A DNA stretch of 64,000 nucleotides, from positions 2,336,010 through 2,400,009 of the forward strand of contig NZ_AP025314.1 of assembly GCF_036492835.1 (NCBI RefSeq), written 5' to 3'. Positions 1 through 10,300 of this stretch are shown here, piece after piece. The position numbers and the translations under genes were made by a program. The first letter of the stretch is position 1. Every line of letters begins with the position of its first letter. Source of the stretch: Fulvitalea axinellae (GTDB lineage Bacteria; Bacteroidota; Bacteroidia; Cytophagales; Cyclobacteriaceae). Under the pieces are notes generated by a model. That model did not search any database. It was given only the letters and a program-made list of their open reading frames with translations, and was not told the DNA's origin.

Positions 1-2
1 CG

Positions 3-1205
3 CCGTCTATTGGTACATGGGCCGAAACGACAAATGGATTACAGCGAAGCGAACTTTCGGTTCGAAAAGATGCGTTTCTTCTGGGAATTATAAATAGTTT
101 GGTTCCGGATAAAAAAAGGAAACTTTCCCCTGTTGACTGGTTGAACCTGAAAGAATGGCAAATCAATAGGTTAAAACATTTATCGCTTCATCAATTACGT
201 TTTTTTTGGGCAGAGTTACGCAAGTACCTGCCTTATGAGCACCAAATAGAGATAATTAGGACTCTGCCAAGCCTTTTGGTTGAGGCGTGGCAAAGAACGT
301 CGGGCTTCCTATTTGTGTTAAAGCGGATGTCTGTCTTCGAACGGATGCTGAAGGATACATTTTCCAATTTTAGCTTTTCCTTTTCAAAAGAAAGTCAGGA
401 ACTGTTTTTCGATAGCCTGTATCAGGGAAGAAATCCAACGCCGGAAGACTTTATTGAGTTTCTATTAAAACGATTCGTTTCCGAAAAAAACATTAGCGCA
501 AATGACGTCATAATTCAGTTCAGTGAGAAGTATCAAAAAAACGCAACGATTCCAGAAGCGGATATGATGTCACGGCTTCGATCTTATACCGAAACTAGAG
601 GTCTTGATTATGCGGGTTTAAAACCTGAATCGATAAAAGAGCAAGAGCCTCACGAAGTGTATGAGGAAATCCCTGAAGTGATGGAAGAGGAACTCGGCGA
701 ACGGGTGGCTATAGAAAATGCGGGACTTATCCTGCTTTGGCCATTCCTGAGTAGGCTGTTTGATATGATGGGCTATATGGTGCCCAAAGGTGATGCCTTT
801 AAGGATGATGTGCAGGCGGAACGAGCGACGCACCTTAGTCAATACCTTGTCTTTGGCGAAGAAAATCATAGCGAGGATACACTTTTACTCAATAAAATCC
901 TTTGCGGGGTTGGTCCTGAACGTCCTTTGAAGCGTAAACTTTTATTAACGAAAAAAGAAAAAGAAACTGGGGAGCAACTATTGGGAGGGGTTTTGGCGAA
1001 TTGGAGCAAGCTGAAAAAATCAAGCAAAGACGCTTTACGGACCACATTTTTACAGCGGAAAGGAATTGTGGAGTTCGAGGAGAAACAGAATATTTTATAT
1101 GTGGAAAAGAAAGGAGTCGATGCGTTGTTGACTAGTCTCCCTTGGTCATTTTCGACAGTGAAATTGCCATGGATGGAAAAAACGATCGTAACGATATGGA
1201 ATTGA
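3..1205 (+). CDS. eCIS tape measure protein (Afp14-like, CIS_TMP), 5' partial
   Basis: The frame is open from the first full codon of the window, so the gene almost certainly starts upstream; TTG 99 is only the first possible internal start. The C-terminal ~170 residues carry the segment I recognise from contractile injection system tape-measure proteins: an ENAGLILLWPFL stretch, then a hydrophobic LFDMMGY segment, ERATHLSQYLVFG, and a tail with NKILCG and LLGGVLANWSKLK before a PWS..VKLPWM-like end. In eCIS particles this protein sets sheath and tube length during assembly. The next gene is the AAA+ ATPase usual for eCIS, overlapping by a few codons, which supports the call. The remaining structural genes should lie to the left. 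The family is assigned from memory of conserved motifs; no search was run. Confidence 0.78.
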   Translation, partial: PSIGTWAETTNGLQRSELSVRKDAFLLGIINSLVPDKKRKLSPVDWLNLKEWQINRLKHLSLHQLRFFWAELRKYLPYEHQIEIIRTLPSLLVEAWQRTSGFLFVLKRMSVFERMLKDTFSNFSFSFSKESQELFFDSLYQGRNPTPEDFIEFLLKRFVSEKNISANDVIIQFSEKYQKNATIPEADMMSRLRSYTETRGLDYAGLKPESIKEQEPHEVYEEIPEVMEEELGERVAIENAGLILLWPFLSRLFDMMGYMVPKGDAFKDDVQAERATHLSQYLVFGEENHSEDTLLLNKILCGVGPERPLKRKLLLTKKEKETGEQLLGGVLANWSKLKKSSKDALRTTFLQRKGIVEFEEKQNILYVEKKGVDALLTSLPWSFSTVKLPWMEKTIVTIWN

Positions 1206-2542
1206 ATCCCACCACGTTGAACGCGGTTACATTGGAAAGAGAACTACGGTGGCTCGAAGAGTTTATCATGTACCGGTTGGAGCTATATTTTTCGGATGAA
1301 AAACCTGAGAAAGTAGTGCCGGAGTTACCTTTAATCGGGGACACTCCGTCGCAGTACGCAAGTTTGATTCAACACTATAATATGAGCTTTGCCGAACGCC
1401 TTATTCTAATATTGGCGTTGGCGCCCCATATCCGTCCACAAGTTCTGGACCCGATGATGATAGTGAACTCAAACACTAATAGAGGGTATTCAGAGTTTGG
1501 AGGAATAAAAGGTCTGCGACACGGAGGCATGCTGCCAACGGGAGAGACCGCCGTTTTTTTAGTTTCGGGAACAGATTTGGCAAAGCGCTTTGAAGTGGCT
1601 TCGTGTTTTGGTGAAGGCCACTTTTTTAGCGGGCATAAGATATTGGATTTGGGAAGCGAAGGGACCAAAGACGAACCTTTTCTAAGTAAACCTCTACGCA
1701 TGAGTCCGGAATATTTACATTTTCTTACGTCAGGGGATACGTATAGTCCTCCGTATTCCAGCGCTTTTCCGGCTACAAGGGTTAATACTCCGTTGGAGTG
1801 GGAGGATTTGGTATTGCATCCTGATACCCGTGATGAGATTGAAGATTTGCTGACCTGGGCCCGTTACGAAGGGGAAATCGTTAGTGGATGGGAATTGGGT
1901 AAGAGACTGAAAAAAGGATATCGGGCTCTTTTTTATGGTCCGCCAGGAACTGGCAAGACTCTTACCGCTGGCTTGTTGGGGAAGGCGCTAAACAAAGAAG
2001 TTTACACTGTTGACCTTTCTCAGATTGTTTCTAAATATATAGGGGAAACAGAAAAGAATTTGGCCGGTGTTTTTGATCAGGCCGAACATAGAGGATGGAT
2101 TCTTTTTTTTGATGAGGCTGACGCCCTGTTTGGGCAACGGACAAGGACTAGCTCGTCAAATGACCGTCATGCTAATCAGGAGGTTGCCTACCTTTTGCAA
2201 CGTATCGAGAATTTTGACGGAATGATAATTTTGGCTACTAATCTAAAAGCGAATTTAGATGAAGCCTTTGCCCGGAGGTTTCAATCAATTGTACATTTTC
2301 CACTTCCTAATACCGAGGAACGACTAAGTCTTTGGAAAGGCTCTTTTGGGAAAACGATTCCGCTTAGTGAAGATATCGATTGGCATGACTTGGCTGAAGA
2401 GTATGAGATTGCCGGCGGTGCCATTATCAATGTAATTCGTTATTGTGCAGTCAAAGCCAAGCAACGGGAAAATAGTATGGTTTATAAAGAGGACATCGTG
2501 GAAGGTATTCACAGGGAGTTTCAAAAAGAAGGGCGAGGATAG
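1169..2542 (+). CDS. eCIS-associated AAA+ ATPase (Afp15-like)
   Basis: This is a AAA+ ATPase of about 457 residues. A Walker A motif (YGPPGTGKT) lies near residues 256-264, Walker B (FFDEAD) near 313, a sensor-1 LATN near 353 and an arginine-finger-like ARRF near 367. The ~230-residue N-terminal half is family specific. In eCIS loci this ATPase follows the tape-measure gene and is thought to act in particle assembly or sheath handling in the cytoplasm. The frame opens at TTG 1142; ATG 1169 and ATG 1196 are better starts. I chose 1169, but 1196 gives the smallest overlap (10 bp) with the upstream gene and is a fair alternative. Translational coupling to the tape-measure gene is likely. It is the last gene of the eCIS cluster here, because the next gene is on the other strand. 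Confidence 0.8.
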   Translation: MDGKNDRNDMELNPTTLNAVTLERELRWLEEFIMYRLELYFSDEKPEKVVPELPLIGDTPSQYASLIQHYNMSFAERLILILALAPHIRPQVLDPMMIVNSNTNRGYSEFGGIKGLRHGGMLPTGETAVFLVSGTDLAKRFEVASCFGEGHFFSGHKILDLGSEGTKDEPFLSKPLRMSPEYLHFLTSGDTYSPPYSSAFPATRVNTPLEWEDLVLHPDTRDEIEDLLTWARYEGEIVSGWELGKRLKKGYRALFYGPPGTGKTLTAGLLGKALNKEVYTVDLSQIVSKYIGETEKNLAGVFDQAEHRGWILFFDEADALFGQRTRTSSSNDRHANQEVAYLLQRIENFDGMIILATNLKANLDEAFARRFQSIVHFPLPNTEERLSLWKGSFGKTIPLSEDIDWHDLAEEYEIAGGAIINVIRYCAVKAKQRENSMVYKEDIVEGIHREFQKEGRG

Positions 2543-2572
2543 AAGTGGGCTTAATGAAGAAGAAAAATTGTG

Positions 2573-3445
2573 TTATCCTTTTTCCCTCTTCCCCCAAGAA
2601 TTCCGAAACTCAGTAGGAGTAACTCCCTCTTTGGATTTAAACAAACGGCTTAGGTGCTGAGGCTCGGAGATTTGTAGGTCGTAAGCAATTTGTTCGAGAG
2701 TACGACCTGTGTAGAGCAAAAGGTTTTTCACTTCGAAGAGTAACCGTTGTTTGATCAGTTCGCTGGCAGTGGCATTAAATTGTCTTTTTGAGGCTTGGTT
2801 TAGGCTGACCCTGCTAACGGAAAGCAGTTCGGCATAATCATCCACTCGCTGTTTTTGGCGGATGTTTTCTTCCAATGATCTACGGAATTTGTAGGCCAGA
2901 TTATCTAAGGCTACACTATGCTCTATTTTGTGTTGCTTGGCGTAAAGGCGGTTGAGACGCATCAGTAAATAATACAAAAGAGCTCTTATTATATGGGCAC
3001 TGTCATTTTCGGGCTGTTTCAACTCGTGGCTGATTTCAGAGAGCTGGTTTAGGGAATTGTCGAAAAACGTCACGGGAAGCTCAAGCCAAAGCGGGTAGGC
3101 TGTTTGGTAAAAATACAACAAGCGGTAGGAAAACAGTTGATCGGCAAAAAACTCGTTGAGAAAATCCTCTTGAAATACGAGAAAAATAGCTTTCGGTGAA
3201 GGCGATTCCAATAGCCATTGGTGTTGCTGGTGTTTGGAAATAAATATTGCGGTATTCGGTTTTAGCTTTATCTCTGATTGGTTGAGCCTAAGAACTCCTT
3301 TAGCCTCTTTAATAAAAGCTATTTGGAAGAAATCCGCTTGTTGAATTTCTGAACCGAACTCGTTATTTAAATCCGAATCACAGTCGAGTACATTTAAGGA
3401 AATCTCGACCCCGCAAACCGTTTTGTTGAATTTGATGGTTTTCAA
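2573..3445 (-). CDS. AraC-family transcriptional regulator
   Basis: This is a 290-residue protein with a ~190-residue cupin-like N-terminal sensing domain and a C-terminal AraC/XylS double helix-turn-helix (about residues 195-290: DDYAELLSVSRVSLNQ, then IAYDLQISEPQHLSRLFKSKEGVTP). The only plausible start is TTG at 3445: no ATG lies between the upstream in-frame stop (3473-3475) and the conserved region. It lies 107 bp downstream of the metallo-hydrolase gene on the same strand and may be co-transcribed with it, possibly regulating it. The ligand is unknown. It converges with the eCIS ATPase gene, leaving only 30 bp between them and no clear terminator. Confidence 0.85.
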   Translation of the reverse strand: MKTIKFNKTVCGVEISLNVLDCDSDLNNEFGSEIQQADFFQIAFIKEAKGVLRLNQSEIKLKPNTAIFISKHQQHQWLLESPSPKAIFLVFQEDFLNEFFADQLFSYRLLYFYQTAYPLWLELPVTFFDNSLNQLSEISHELKQPENDSAHIIRALLYYLLMRLNRLYAKQHKIEHSVALDNLAYKFRRSLEENIRQKQRVDDYAELLSVSRVSLNQASKRQFNATASELIKQRLLFEVKNLLLYTGRTLEQIAYDLQISEPQHLSRLFKSKEGVTPTEFRNSWGKREKG

Positions 3446-3552
3446 AATCGCCTGTTTTGAGTTTGTTCGATTTCAGGGAATAAGAAACGGAACTTTCATT
3501 AAATTTTTACGTGTCGATTCCGTTTTTATACGTATATCATGTCTGTTTAAAA

Positions 3553-4308
3553 TCAAAAGGTAACCGTTTCTCCGTTTTCGGGCACCAGGATGTTTAGGTT
3601 TTTTGCTTTTGCGATGTTTCTGAGTTCCGCTCTTGTAGTCATGCAGTGATCCAGCGCTTCCATATGCGTGGCGACGATTGTAGCTGTTGGTATTGTTTGA
3701 GCTACCTTAACGGTCTCTTCGGCATTCATCAGGATGCGGTATTGTCCCATTAACATTGCGCCACCTGAGTTGGTCACTATAATATCGGGACGGTAAGTTT
3801 TCAATTGTTTTTCGATATCGGAGTCCCAAATGCAATCGCCAATTATATACAGAGTGGGATAACCTTCGGCGCTTAAAACGTAGCCGGAAACCTGACCTAA
3901 AATGTCGAGCGTTTCGTTGGGGCCGTGTTTACCTATCGTGCGTTGGATCTTGATTTCGCCATATTCCGCTTTATCATCTACGGGCGTTACATTTTTGAAT
4001 CCCGCAGAGCTGATTGCTTCTTTGTCGGCAGGCTGAACGAAGAGAGGTATTTCCTTGTCCAGCGTTTCGATTGTGGCCGGATCCCAATGGTCCGGGTGAG
4101 TGTGCGTGACCAAAACCAAGTCCGTTTTGTCCACCACCTTTTTGGCGGAGAAGGGGAGGGAAACTGTCGGGTTTGAGTTTTTTTCGGGAGTGATGAAAGA
4201 CATAAAACTTCCCGTTGCCGAAAGCATGGGGTCCACTAATACCGTTTTTCCTGCATAACGAATTTTCAATGTGGCGTTTCTGATGAGTTGGATTTCCGTT
4301 TTTTTCAT
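3553..4308 (-). CDS. metallo-beta-lactamase-fold hydrolase (UlaG-like)
   Basis: This is a 251-residue cytoplasmic protein with no signal peptide. The metal-binding signature HTHPDH (H69, H71, D73, H74) follows a beta-rich start with LVDPML, typical of the UlaG/YtnP-like part of the metallo-beta-lactamase superfamily. Further ligands are suggested by H133 in the GKHGPNE segment, by GDCIWD and by a late THMEALDH motif. These enzymes hydrolyse varied lactones and phosphodiesters, so the substrate cannot be told from sequence. The AraC-type gene downstream is a likely regulator. ATG 4308 is a clear start. I see no consensus TAnnTTTG promoter immediately upstream. Confidence 0.82.
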   Translation of the reverse strand: MKKTEIQLIRNATLKIRYAGKTVLVDPMLSATGSFMSFITPEKNSNPTVSLPFSAKKVVDKTDLVLVTHTHPDHWDPATIETLDKEIPLFVQPADKEAISSAGFKNVTPVDDKAEYGEIKIQRTIGKHGPNETLDILGQVSGYVLSAEGYPTLYIIGDCIWDSDIEKQLKTYRPDIIVTNSGGAMLMGQYRILMNAEETVKVAQTIPTATIVATHMEALDHCMTTRAELRNIAKAKNLNILVPENGETVTF

Positions 4309-5135
4309 TGCGGGTCTTTTTTAATGGTGACTATTGTATGGGATTCGAAATTAATATGTTGAAGTGATTTCGATTCAAAGTTTTGATTAGAGAGTTTTTG
4401 TTCTGTTTAAGACCGTGTAACACTCAGTTTTTATAGATTAATTTATCATGCAAAGGTCAAGTGTTTTGCTTTAGAAGACCGTACCATTCTTCCGATAACA
4501 ACTACCATTTTGAAAAGAGAAGTGAGTGTTTTGTCCTATTTTCGAAATAATGAATTTGTAAAGAAAGTCAAAGATTGAAAAGGTGATTCCGTTAGATGTC
4601 GTTGATAAGACGGAGTCATTTTCGGAAACTACTTGTCACAATATATAATCGGAGGGATGTTACTTCGACCCTGTTTTTCTTTTATCTGATTGAACTTGGG
4701 CAATGTCTTGTTTGTGCCCGCTGCGAAAGCCAATGAAATAGGACCGAGTGTGCCTTGAGTGAATGTGGGATGGGTTTAATAAATAGGGGGATGAGCTGTC
4801 CTTTTTAAATTTAACCTCCTGTTTTTTAGGGGGTAAAATAAGGGTGATTGCTATTTTGCGAATGCGAAAAACGGTTTGTCTCAAGCGTAATGGATTTTAG
4901 ATTTGTAGCGTCGCGAATGTTTGTTTTTTTGATGGGTTCCGTAAAAGGGGACACTCTTTTCGTTTAATTATCTCGCCATGTTTTTTGTCGCTTTTGTAGC
5001 AAAGCTCGCCTTTTATGCGTCGAGTGTTTTGCGCAATGCGAATGCCCAAGTTTGGGCCCCGGTATTTGGAAAACCAATTTATGCGGGCGGGAAGGTCCTG
5101 TTCGGCAAATTCTTTTTATATCCAAAAAGTACAGT
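4309..5135. other. 827-bp intergenic region with divergent promoters and a long leader
   Basis: No convincing gene is present. A 74-codon minus-strand frame at 4660-4884 has no homology I recognise and no signal, and I treat it as noise. The right half holds the promoter at 4875-4905 and a ~220-nt leader for the FAS1/SusCD operon. The leader contains a palindrome at 5044-5057 (GCCCAA-GT-TTGGGC) and a TTGG-AAAA-CCAA hairpin at 5066-5077. The left half should carry the promoter of the metallo-hydrolase gene, but no consensus box was found. Confidence 0.6.
4875..4905 (+). promoter_or_regulatory. Bacteroidota sigma-ABfr-type promoter of the FAS1/SusCD operon
   Basis: TTTG at 4875-4878 and TAGATTTG at 4898-4905 are separated by 19 bp, an exact match to the TTTG-N19-21-TAnnTTTG consensus of Bacteroidota. 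Transcription would begin near 4912, leaving a leader of about 224 nt before the ATG at 5136. Confidence 0.7.
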
Positions 5136-7310
5136 ATGAGATTATGTCTACGAATTTTTAAAGGGGCATTTGTCCTTGTCGTATTGATTCTTTACGGTTG
5201 TCAGGACCGTTTTGAGGATTATAAAGTTTCAGGAAGCTTGTCGGGTCGTTTGGTTACGGCTATGGAAGAAGTTGAGGAAGGTGATTTGTCGCAGTTTGTT
5301 AAGGGTATTGATATTCTGAATATGAGGGATGACCTCGAGAAGAGTACATATACCGTTTTTCCTCCAACGGATGACGCCGTTTTCAAATACCTTAAAGACA
5401 AGTTTGGAGTTTCGGACATTAGCGAGATTCCCGAAGAAGAGGTAAAGAAGATCGTTCGCGGGCATATTATCCGTGACGCGTGGTCTTGGGATCAGTTGTT
5501 AATCGCCAATAATTCCGGTTGGGGAAAAAAACCGGGGGATCCGGGATATGGCTTAAAGGCGGACTGGAACTTTAAGTTCAAGTCTATTTATAATGCCAAA
5601 CCTTATGAAGTAACGGACAAGAAAACGGGAAAGACATATAAGCTTTCCAGAGAAACGGATTATCTCCCAATCTTTGATTTTGAACCGGAAAGCGGAATAA
5701 AAGAAGAGGAGGATTACACTTTCTTATTCCCCGACAGTGAATTTACAGGTTATAATATTCATGCGGCGATCTCCACAAGGCCAAATCAAAAGACGCTAAA
5801 CGGTTATTTCCATGTAATCGACAGAGTGATCCCGCCACTTGGTAATTTGGAGATGCTTTTGGCTGAGAGTAAGGATTTTACCGTTTTTTATGATATTCTA
5901 AACCGGTTTTCGAAATATTCTTATGATGAGAAAAGCACATTAGCTCAAAAAGGAGAGGTTAAGGACTCGTTGTACGATAAGTATTACAATAGCAAGTACG
6001 TGGACTTTGTGGCGTTTGATGTAAACCCGAAAAACGCTTATTCGCATTGGTATACCGAAAAGGTCAATAACGTAGCCACTATACCAAGTGATGAAGCGTT
6101 GAATGCTTTTCTGGACGAGACCTTTATTGAACCTGGTTATTTCGGTTCTGTGGATGATATTCCGAATGAAGCGTTATGGCCATTGATCATGAACCATACC
6201 CAATTTGCCAGATATACGGTAATGCAATGGCTCAGGCCTTCGGATTTGGATTATTTCACTACAGGAAATAAGGAATTCGCCAGTATAGATAAAGATGAGG
6301 TGTTTTTTACCGCATTTCTGAATAACGCTGTTGTTTATGGCATTAACAGGACATTGGCCCCTCGTGGATATGCGTCTGTTATGCGCAAACTTTCGCTTGA
6401 CTCCAAGTATTCCATGATGCTTAGGCTAATGAACAGGAATGAAACCGTTGCTACATTGATGAATGCGCAGGGAATAACCTCTACGGTACTTGCTCCAAGT
6501 GACGATGCGTTTGAGGCCGCAGGCTATACTTTTGATGAAAAAGCGAATAAGTTCATGTGGTTCGACCCCGACAAGGGAAAAGACGTAGAGGTTTCCTCTA
6601 CTATGTTGGATCGGATTTTTATATCCCATATGCTTTATGACGTCGACCTGCAAGATTTTACGAGTCGTTCTTTTATCCAGAATATGGATGGTGAAAGCCG
6701 GATTAGGGTTCAGGACGGTAAACTCTATTCGGGAGGAAACTATGAGATAGACGAACAGAAGGCTGTGGAAGTTGTAGCCACGGATAAGGGTGGAGATAAC
6801 GGAACATTCTATGAGATATCGGACCTGTTACTGCCTCCTCGTTTTTCCGTAAATCATTATTTGACAGACCCTTCGAGGCATGAATACGAAGAGTTTGTAA
6901 AATTACTTGAGAAAGCAGGGCTAATTAAAAATAGTATATTCAAAAGTGTTGTCTTGTTGGCGGGTGAGGGGCCTTTTACTGTAATAGTGCCGTCAAATGC
7001 GGTGATTTTGGCAAACAAAGATAAGATTCCGGAGGACCCGGATGAGCTTAGGGACTTCTTGTCATATTATTTTATACAGGAAGAGGCTTTGTTTTCCGAA
7101 AATAATATTAACGACGAATTTCTGACCCTCTCAGAAACGGCGGCGAAAGATGTCTTCAGAAAAATCAAGGTATCGACCGAAAACGGGACTTTGGGTTTCA
7201 CTGACCTAAAAGGTGGAAAGGCCAAGGTAATCGAGGATGTTCGTTACAGTAACATTCTGGCTTACAGAGGGACTATTCACCTCATCGACAATCTTTTGTG
7301 GATAAAATAA
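5136..7310 (+). CDS. FAS1 (fasciclin) repeat lipoprotein, first gene of SusCD operon
   Basis: The frame is open from 5052, but ATG 5136 gives a proper lipoprotein signal peptide (MRLCLRIFKGAFVLVVLILYGC; lipid-attached Cys next to QDRFED), so I start there: 724 residues. I count four FAS1-like units from recurring motifs. The first has YTVFPPTDDAVFKYL then a GHII segment; the second has ATIPSDEALNAFL; the third has STVLAPSDDAFEAAGY then FISHML; the fourth has PFTVIVPSNAVIL. FAS1 domains mediate adhesion or carbohydrate/protein binding. As a surface lipoprotein encoded 9 bp before susC it probably acts as an accessory ligand-binding protein of the transporter. The ligand is unknown. Two further FAS1 lipoproteins follow in the same operon. 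Confidence 0.85.
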   Translation: MRLCLRIFKGAFVLVVLILYGCQDRFEDYKVSGSLSGRLVTAMEEVEEGDLSQFVKGIDILNMRDDLEKSTYTVFPPTDDAVFKYLKDKFGVSDISEIPEEEVKKIVRGHIIRDAWSWDQLLIANNSGWGKKPGDPGYGLKADWNFKFKSIYNAKPYEVTDKKTGKTYKLSRETDYLPIFDFEPESGIKEEEDYTFLFPDSEFTGYNIHAAISTRPNQKTLNGYFHVIDRVIPPLGNLEMLLAESKDFTVFYDILNRFSKYSYDEKSTLAQKGEVKDSLYDKYYNSKYVDFVAFDVNPKNAYSHWYTEKVNNVATIPSDEALNAFLDETFIEPGYFGSVDDIPNEALWPLIMNHTQFARYTVMQWLRPSDLDYFTTGNKEFASIDKDEVFFTAFLNNAVVYGINRTLAPRGYASVMRKLSLDSKYSMMLRLMNRNETVATLMNAQGITSTVLAPSDDAFEAAGYTFDEKANKFMWFDPDKGKDVEVSSTMLDRIFISHMLYDVDLQDFTSRSFIQNMDGESRIRVQDGKLYSGGNYEIDEQKAVEVVATDKGGDNGTFYEISDLLLPPRFSVNHYLTDPSRHEYEEFVKLLEKAGLIKNSIFKSVVLLAGEGPFTVIVPSNAVILANKDKIPEDPDELRDFLSYYFIQEEALFSENNINDEFLTLSETAAKDVFRKIKVSTENGTLGFTDLKGGKAKVIEDVRYSNILAYRGTIHLIDNLLWIK

Positions 7311-7319
7311 TTTTTTGAA

Positions 7320-10300
7320 ATGAAAAAGCTAATGACAATCTGTGTCATCTTGTTTTCCGTGTTGTCCGCAGAAATATGGGCACAGGAAAATAGGGTGCTT
7401 CAGGGATATATAAAAGATAAAGAGACGGGAGAGGCCTTGCCGGGAGCCACCGTTATCGAGGTGGATGCCGAGGAAAGGCATATTCACGGAGTGGTTACCG
7501 ACATTAACGGTTTTTATATGATAAAAATCGTGGAGCCTAACTCAAAGCTCAAAATTAGTTTTGTGGGGTATAAAACCCAGACAATCAATATTGGTGGGAG
7601 AAGCCAACTGAACTTGGAGCTAGAGGATGATAGCCAGCAACTGGAGACGGTGGTAGTACAAGAAGAACGTTATACATCTGACGGGTTTATTGCCATGCGG
7701 GATAAGGTGTCGGCAGTAGCGCAAATCAATTTGGATGATCTGGATGAAATGGGCGTGGCCTCAGTTGACGAAATGCTTCAGGGGCAAATCAGTAACGTGG
7801 ATATCACGGCGCTTTCCGGTGATCCAGGAGCGGGCATGCAGATTAGAATTAGGGGAACTGCCACTATTACCGGTGACAGGGAGCCCTTGATCATTTTGGA
7901 CGGAATGCCTTACGATGTGGAAATCGACAACACTTTCGATTTTAATTCCGCAGACACTAGGGATTATGGCTCACTTCTTTCGATTGCGCCTGACGATATC
8001 CAGAAGATCGAGGTTTTGAAAGATGCCGCTTCAGCCGCTATTTGGGGAGCCAAGGCTGCAAATGGTGTAATCGAGATTACCACGAAAAGAGGGCGGAAAT
8101 CGAAGCCAAAGTTGAGATATAACTTCAAAGCGTTTCGGTCTGAACAGCCAGATCCAGTTCCGTTGCTTAACGGTGGGGATTACGTGACATTACAGAAGCA
8201 GGCCTTTTTTAACCAGAAAGGTCAGAGTGAAGACAGTGACATTCTGGAATTAAATTATGATCAGGATTGGGATCTTTATCACAATTATGCGCAAGACACG
8301 GATTGGCTCGACGAGATAACCCAAGCGGGGCAGAGTCAGGAACATAACTTATCGATCACGGGCGGTGGTGACAAAGCCAGATATCGAGTGGGTGTGGGGC
8401 TCTTCGATCAGGAAGGAACAACCGTCGGTACGGCTTTGGAGCGCCTTTCTTTTAGGGCGAATATGGACTTTAACGTTTCCACCAGATTAATGATAAGCTC
8501 CGATTTTTCATATACAAGGTCTGAAAATGAGAGAACATATTATGGTGATGAGAGGTCGGTGGCACGTTTGAAAATGCCAAACCAAAGCGTATATGAGTAT
8601 GATAGCTTAGGGAATAAAAGCGGTCGTTATTTTCTTGACCCAAGGACAAATGCTTTTCAGGCTAAGTACAAGTCGGGGGATAAGGATAAAGCGATGTATA
8701 ACCCGGTTGCTGTTATTAACGAAGGTCGGAACTCATATTTGGAGAATAAGCTTAGGTCTACATTCCGTTTGAGATATAATATAACGGAGTATTTGATGTT
8801 GCAATCTTCCATTACGTTTGATTTGGTGAACGGACGGACAAAGAAGTTCTTGCCAATAGAAGCATCGAGTGATTTTTGGAATTCTTCAGCTACAAACAAG
8901 TCATCGGAGGGAAATGCGGAAGTTTTCCGATCCCAGACATTGACAAAACTGATATACACTCCTAATCTTGGTGATGATCACAGTGTAACAGTTATGGGCC
9001 AATGGCAAACGTCAGATAGCCGTAGCGCTTCTTATGCGGCCTCTGCAGGTGGACTCCCTTCAGGCAGTTTTGATGACCCGGGTCTTGGTAGTGCTTTAAG
9101 CGATTTGTCTTCAGAAAACGGCCTCGGGAGGAGCATGGGGGGACTTATTAGAGCCCATTACAAATGGAAGGACCGTTATATGATAAATGCTGGTATCAGA
9201 GCGGACGCAAGCTCCAAGTTTGGCGATGATACTAAATGGGGAAACTTCCCGTTTGGCGGTGTGGCTTGGAGAGCCTCGGAGGAATCCTTTCTAAGGGATA
9301 AAACTTGGCTGAACGAACTTAAGATTAGGGGAAGTTTCGGTGTAAACGGCCGTTCTCCGAGTGGCATGGGGCATTTTAGCATATACAAGACGGGAGGCAG
9401 TTATATAGACCAAGGAACGGTGTATCCCGACAATGTCAAACTCAAGAACCTAAAATGGGAACGTGTGACGCAAGCGAACTTGGGCTTTGAGCTTGCCGCT
9501 TATGACAATCGTTTTAACGCTGAGTTCGATGTATATGAAAAAGTCTCTACGGACTTGCTATGGGACCTCAACGTGCCTACATCATCCGGTTTTTCGAAAT
9601 ACAAGATGAATGCGGGTGGCATGACAAACAGGGGTATTGAGTTAGCGCTTCGGGCAGTGCCGATACAAACAAAAGATTGGAGACTCGACTTGCAGTTCAA
9701 TATTTCCAGAAATGAAAACCGTGTAGATGAAGTTCCTGATAACTTCAGCCTGACAAAAGGAAATATGCGGGAAAATGGCAATTACGCAACCAAAGTTACG
9801 GAGGGAAATCCGATTGGAGGTTTCTATGGCTATGTCTACAAAGGGGTGTACTCCGTAGATTCTGAGGCGATCGTGTATGACAAAAACGGAGAGCAAGTGA
9901 TTGATCCTATCACGGGGTATCCGTTGAGGATGTTAATGAGTGGCAGTAACTATCGTTTCAGGGAAGGTGACGCCAGTTATGCAGACCTGGATTACGACGG
10001 AGAAATCGGGGAAAATGATGTCGCTTACCTTGGGTCGAGTAATCCGAAGTACACAGGAGGTTTTGGTTTTAGAATTCGTTACAAAGGGCTGAGCCTGAGT
10101 TCGAATTTCCACTTCAGACAAGGGCAGGATATCGTGAATATCGCCAGAATGAAGACCGAAAACATGTACACCAAAAATAACCAAAGTACGGCCACTATGA
10201 ACCGTTGGCGTTTTCCTGGTGACCAAACAGATATCCCAAGGGCCGTACACGGAATGGCTTACAATTGGTTAGGTTCGGACAGGTTCGTAGAAGACGGATC

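Noticed and set aside
3446..3499. ATG start for the AraC regulator at 3499
   Set aside because: An in-frame stop (3473-3475) lies between it and the conserved region, so TTG 3445 is the only reasonable start.
4660..4884. A 74-codon minus-strand open frame in the gap before the FAS1 operon
   Set aside because: No recognisable motif, signal or neighbour logic. It spans the operon promoter, so it is more likely chance.
5052..5135. Upstream start for the first FAS1 gene
   Set aside because: It would place 28 residues before the lipoprotein signal peptide, which must be N-terminal.
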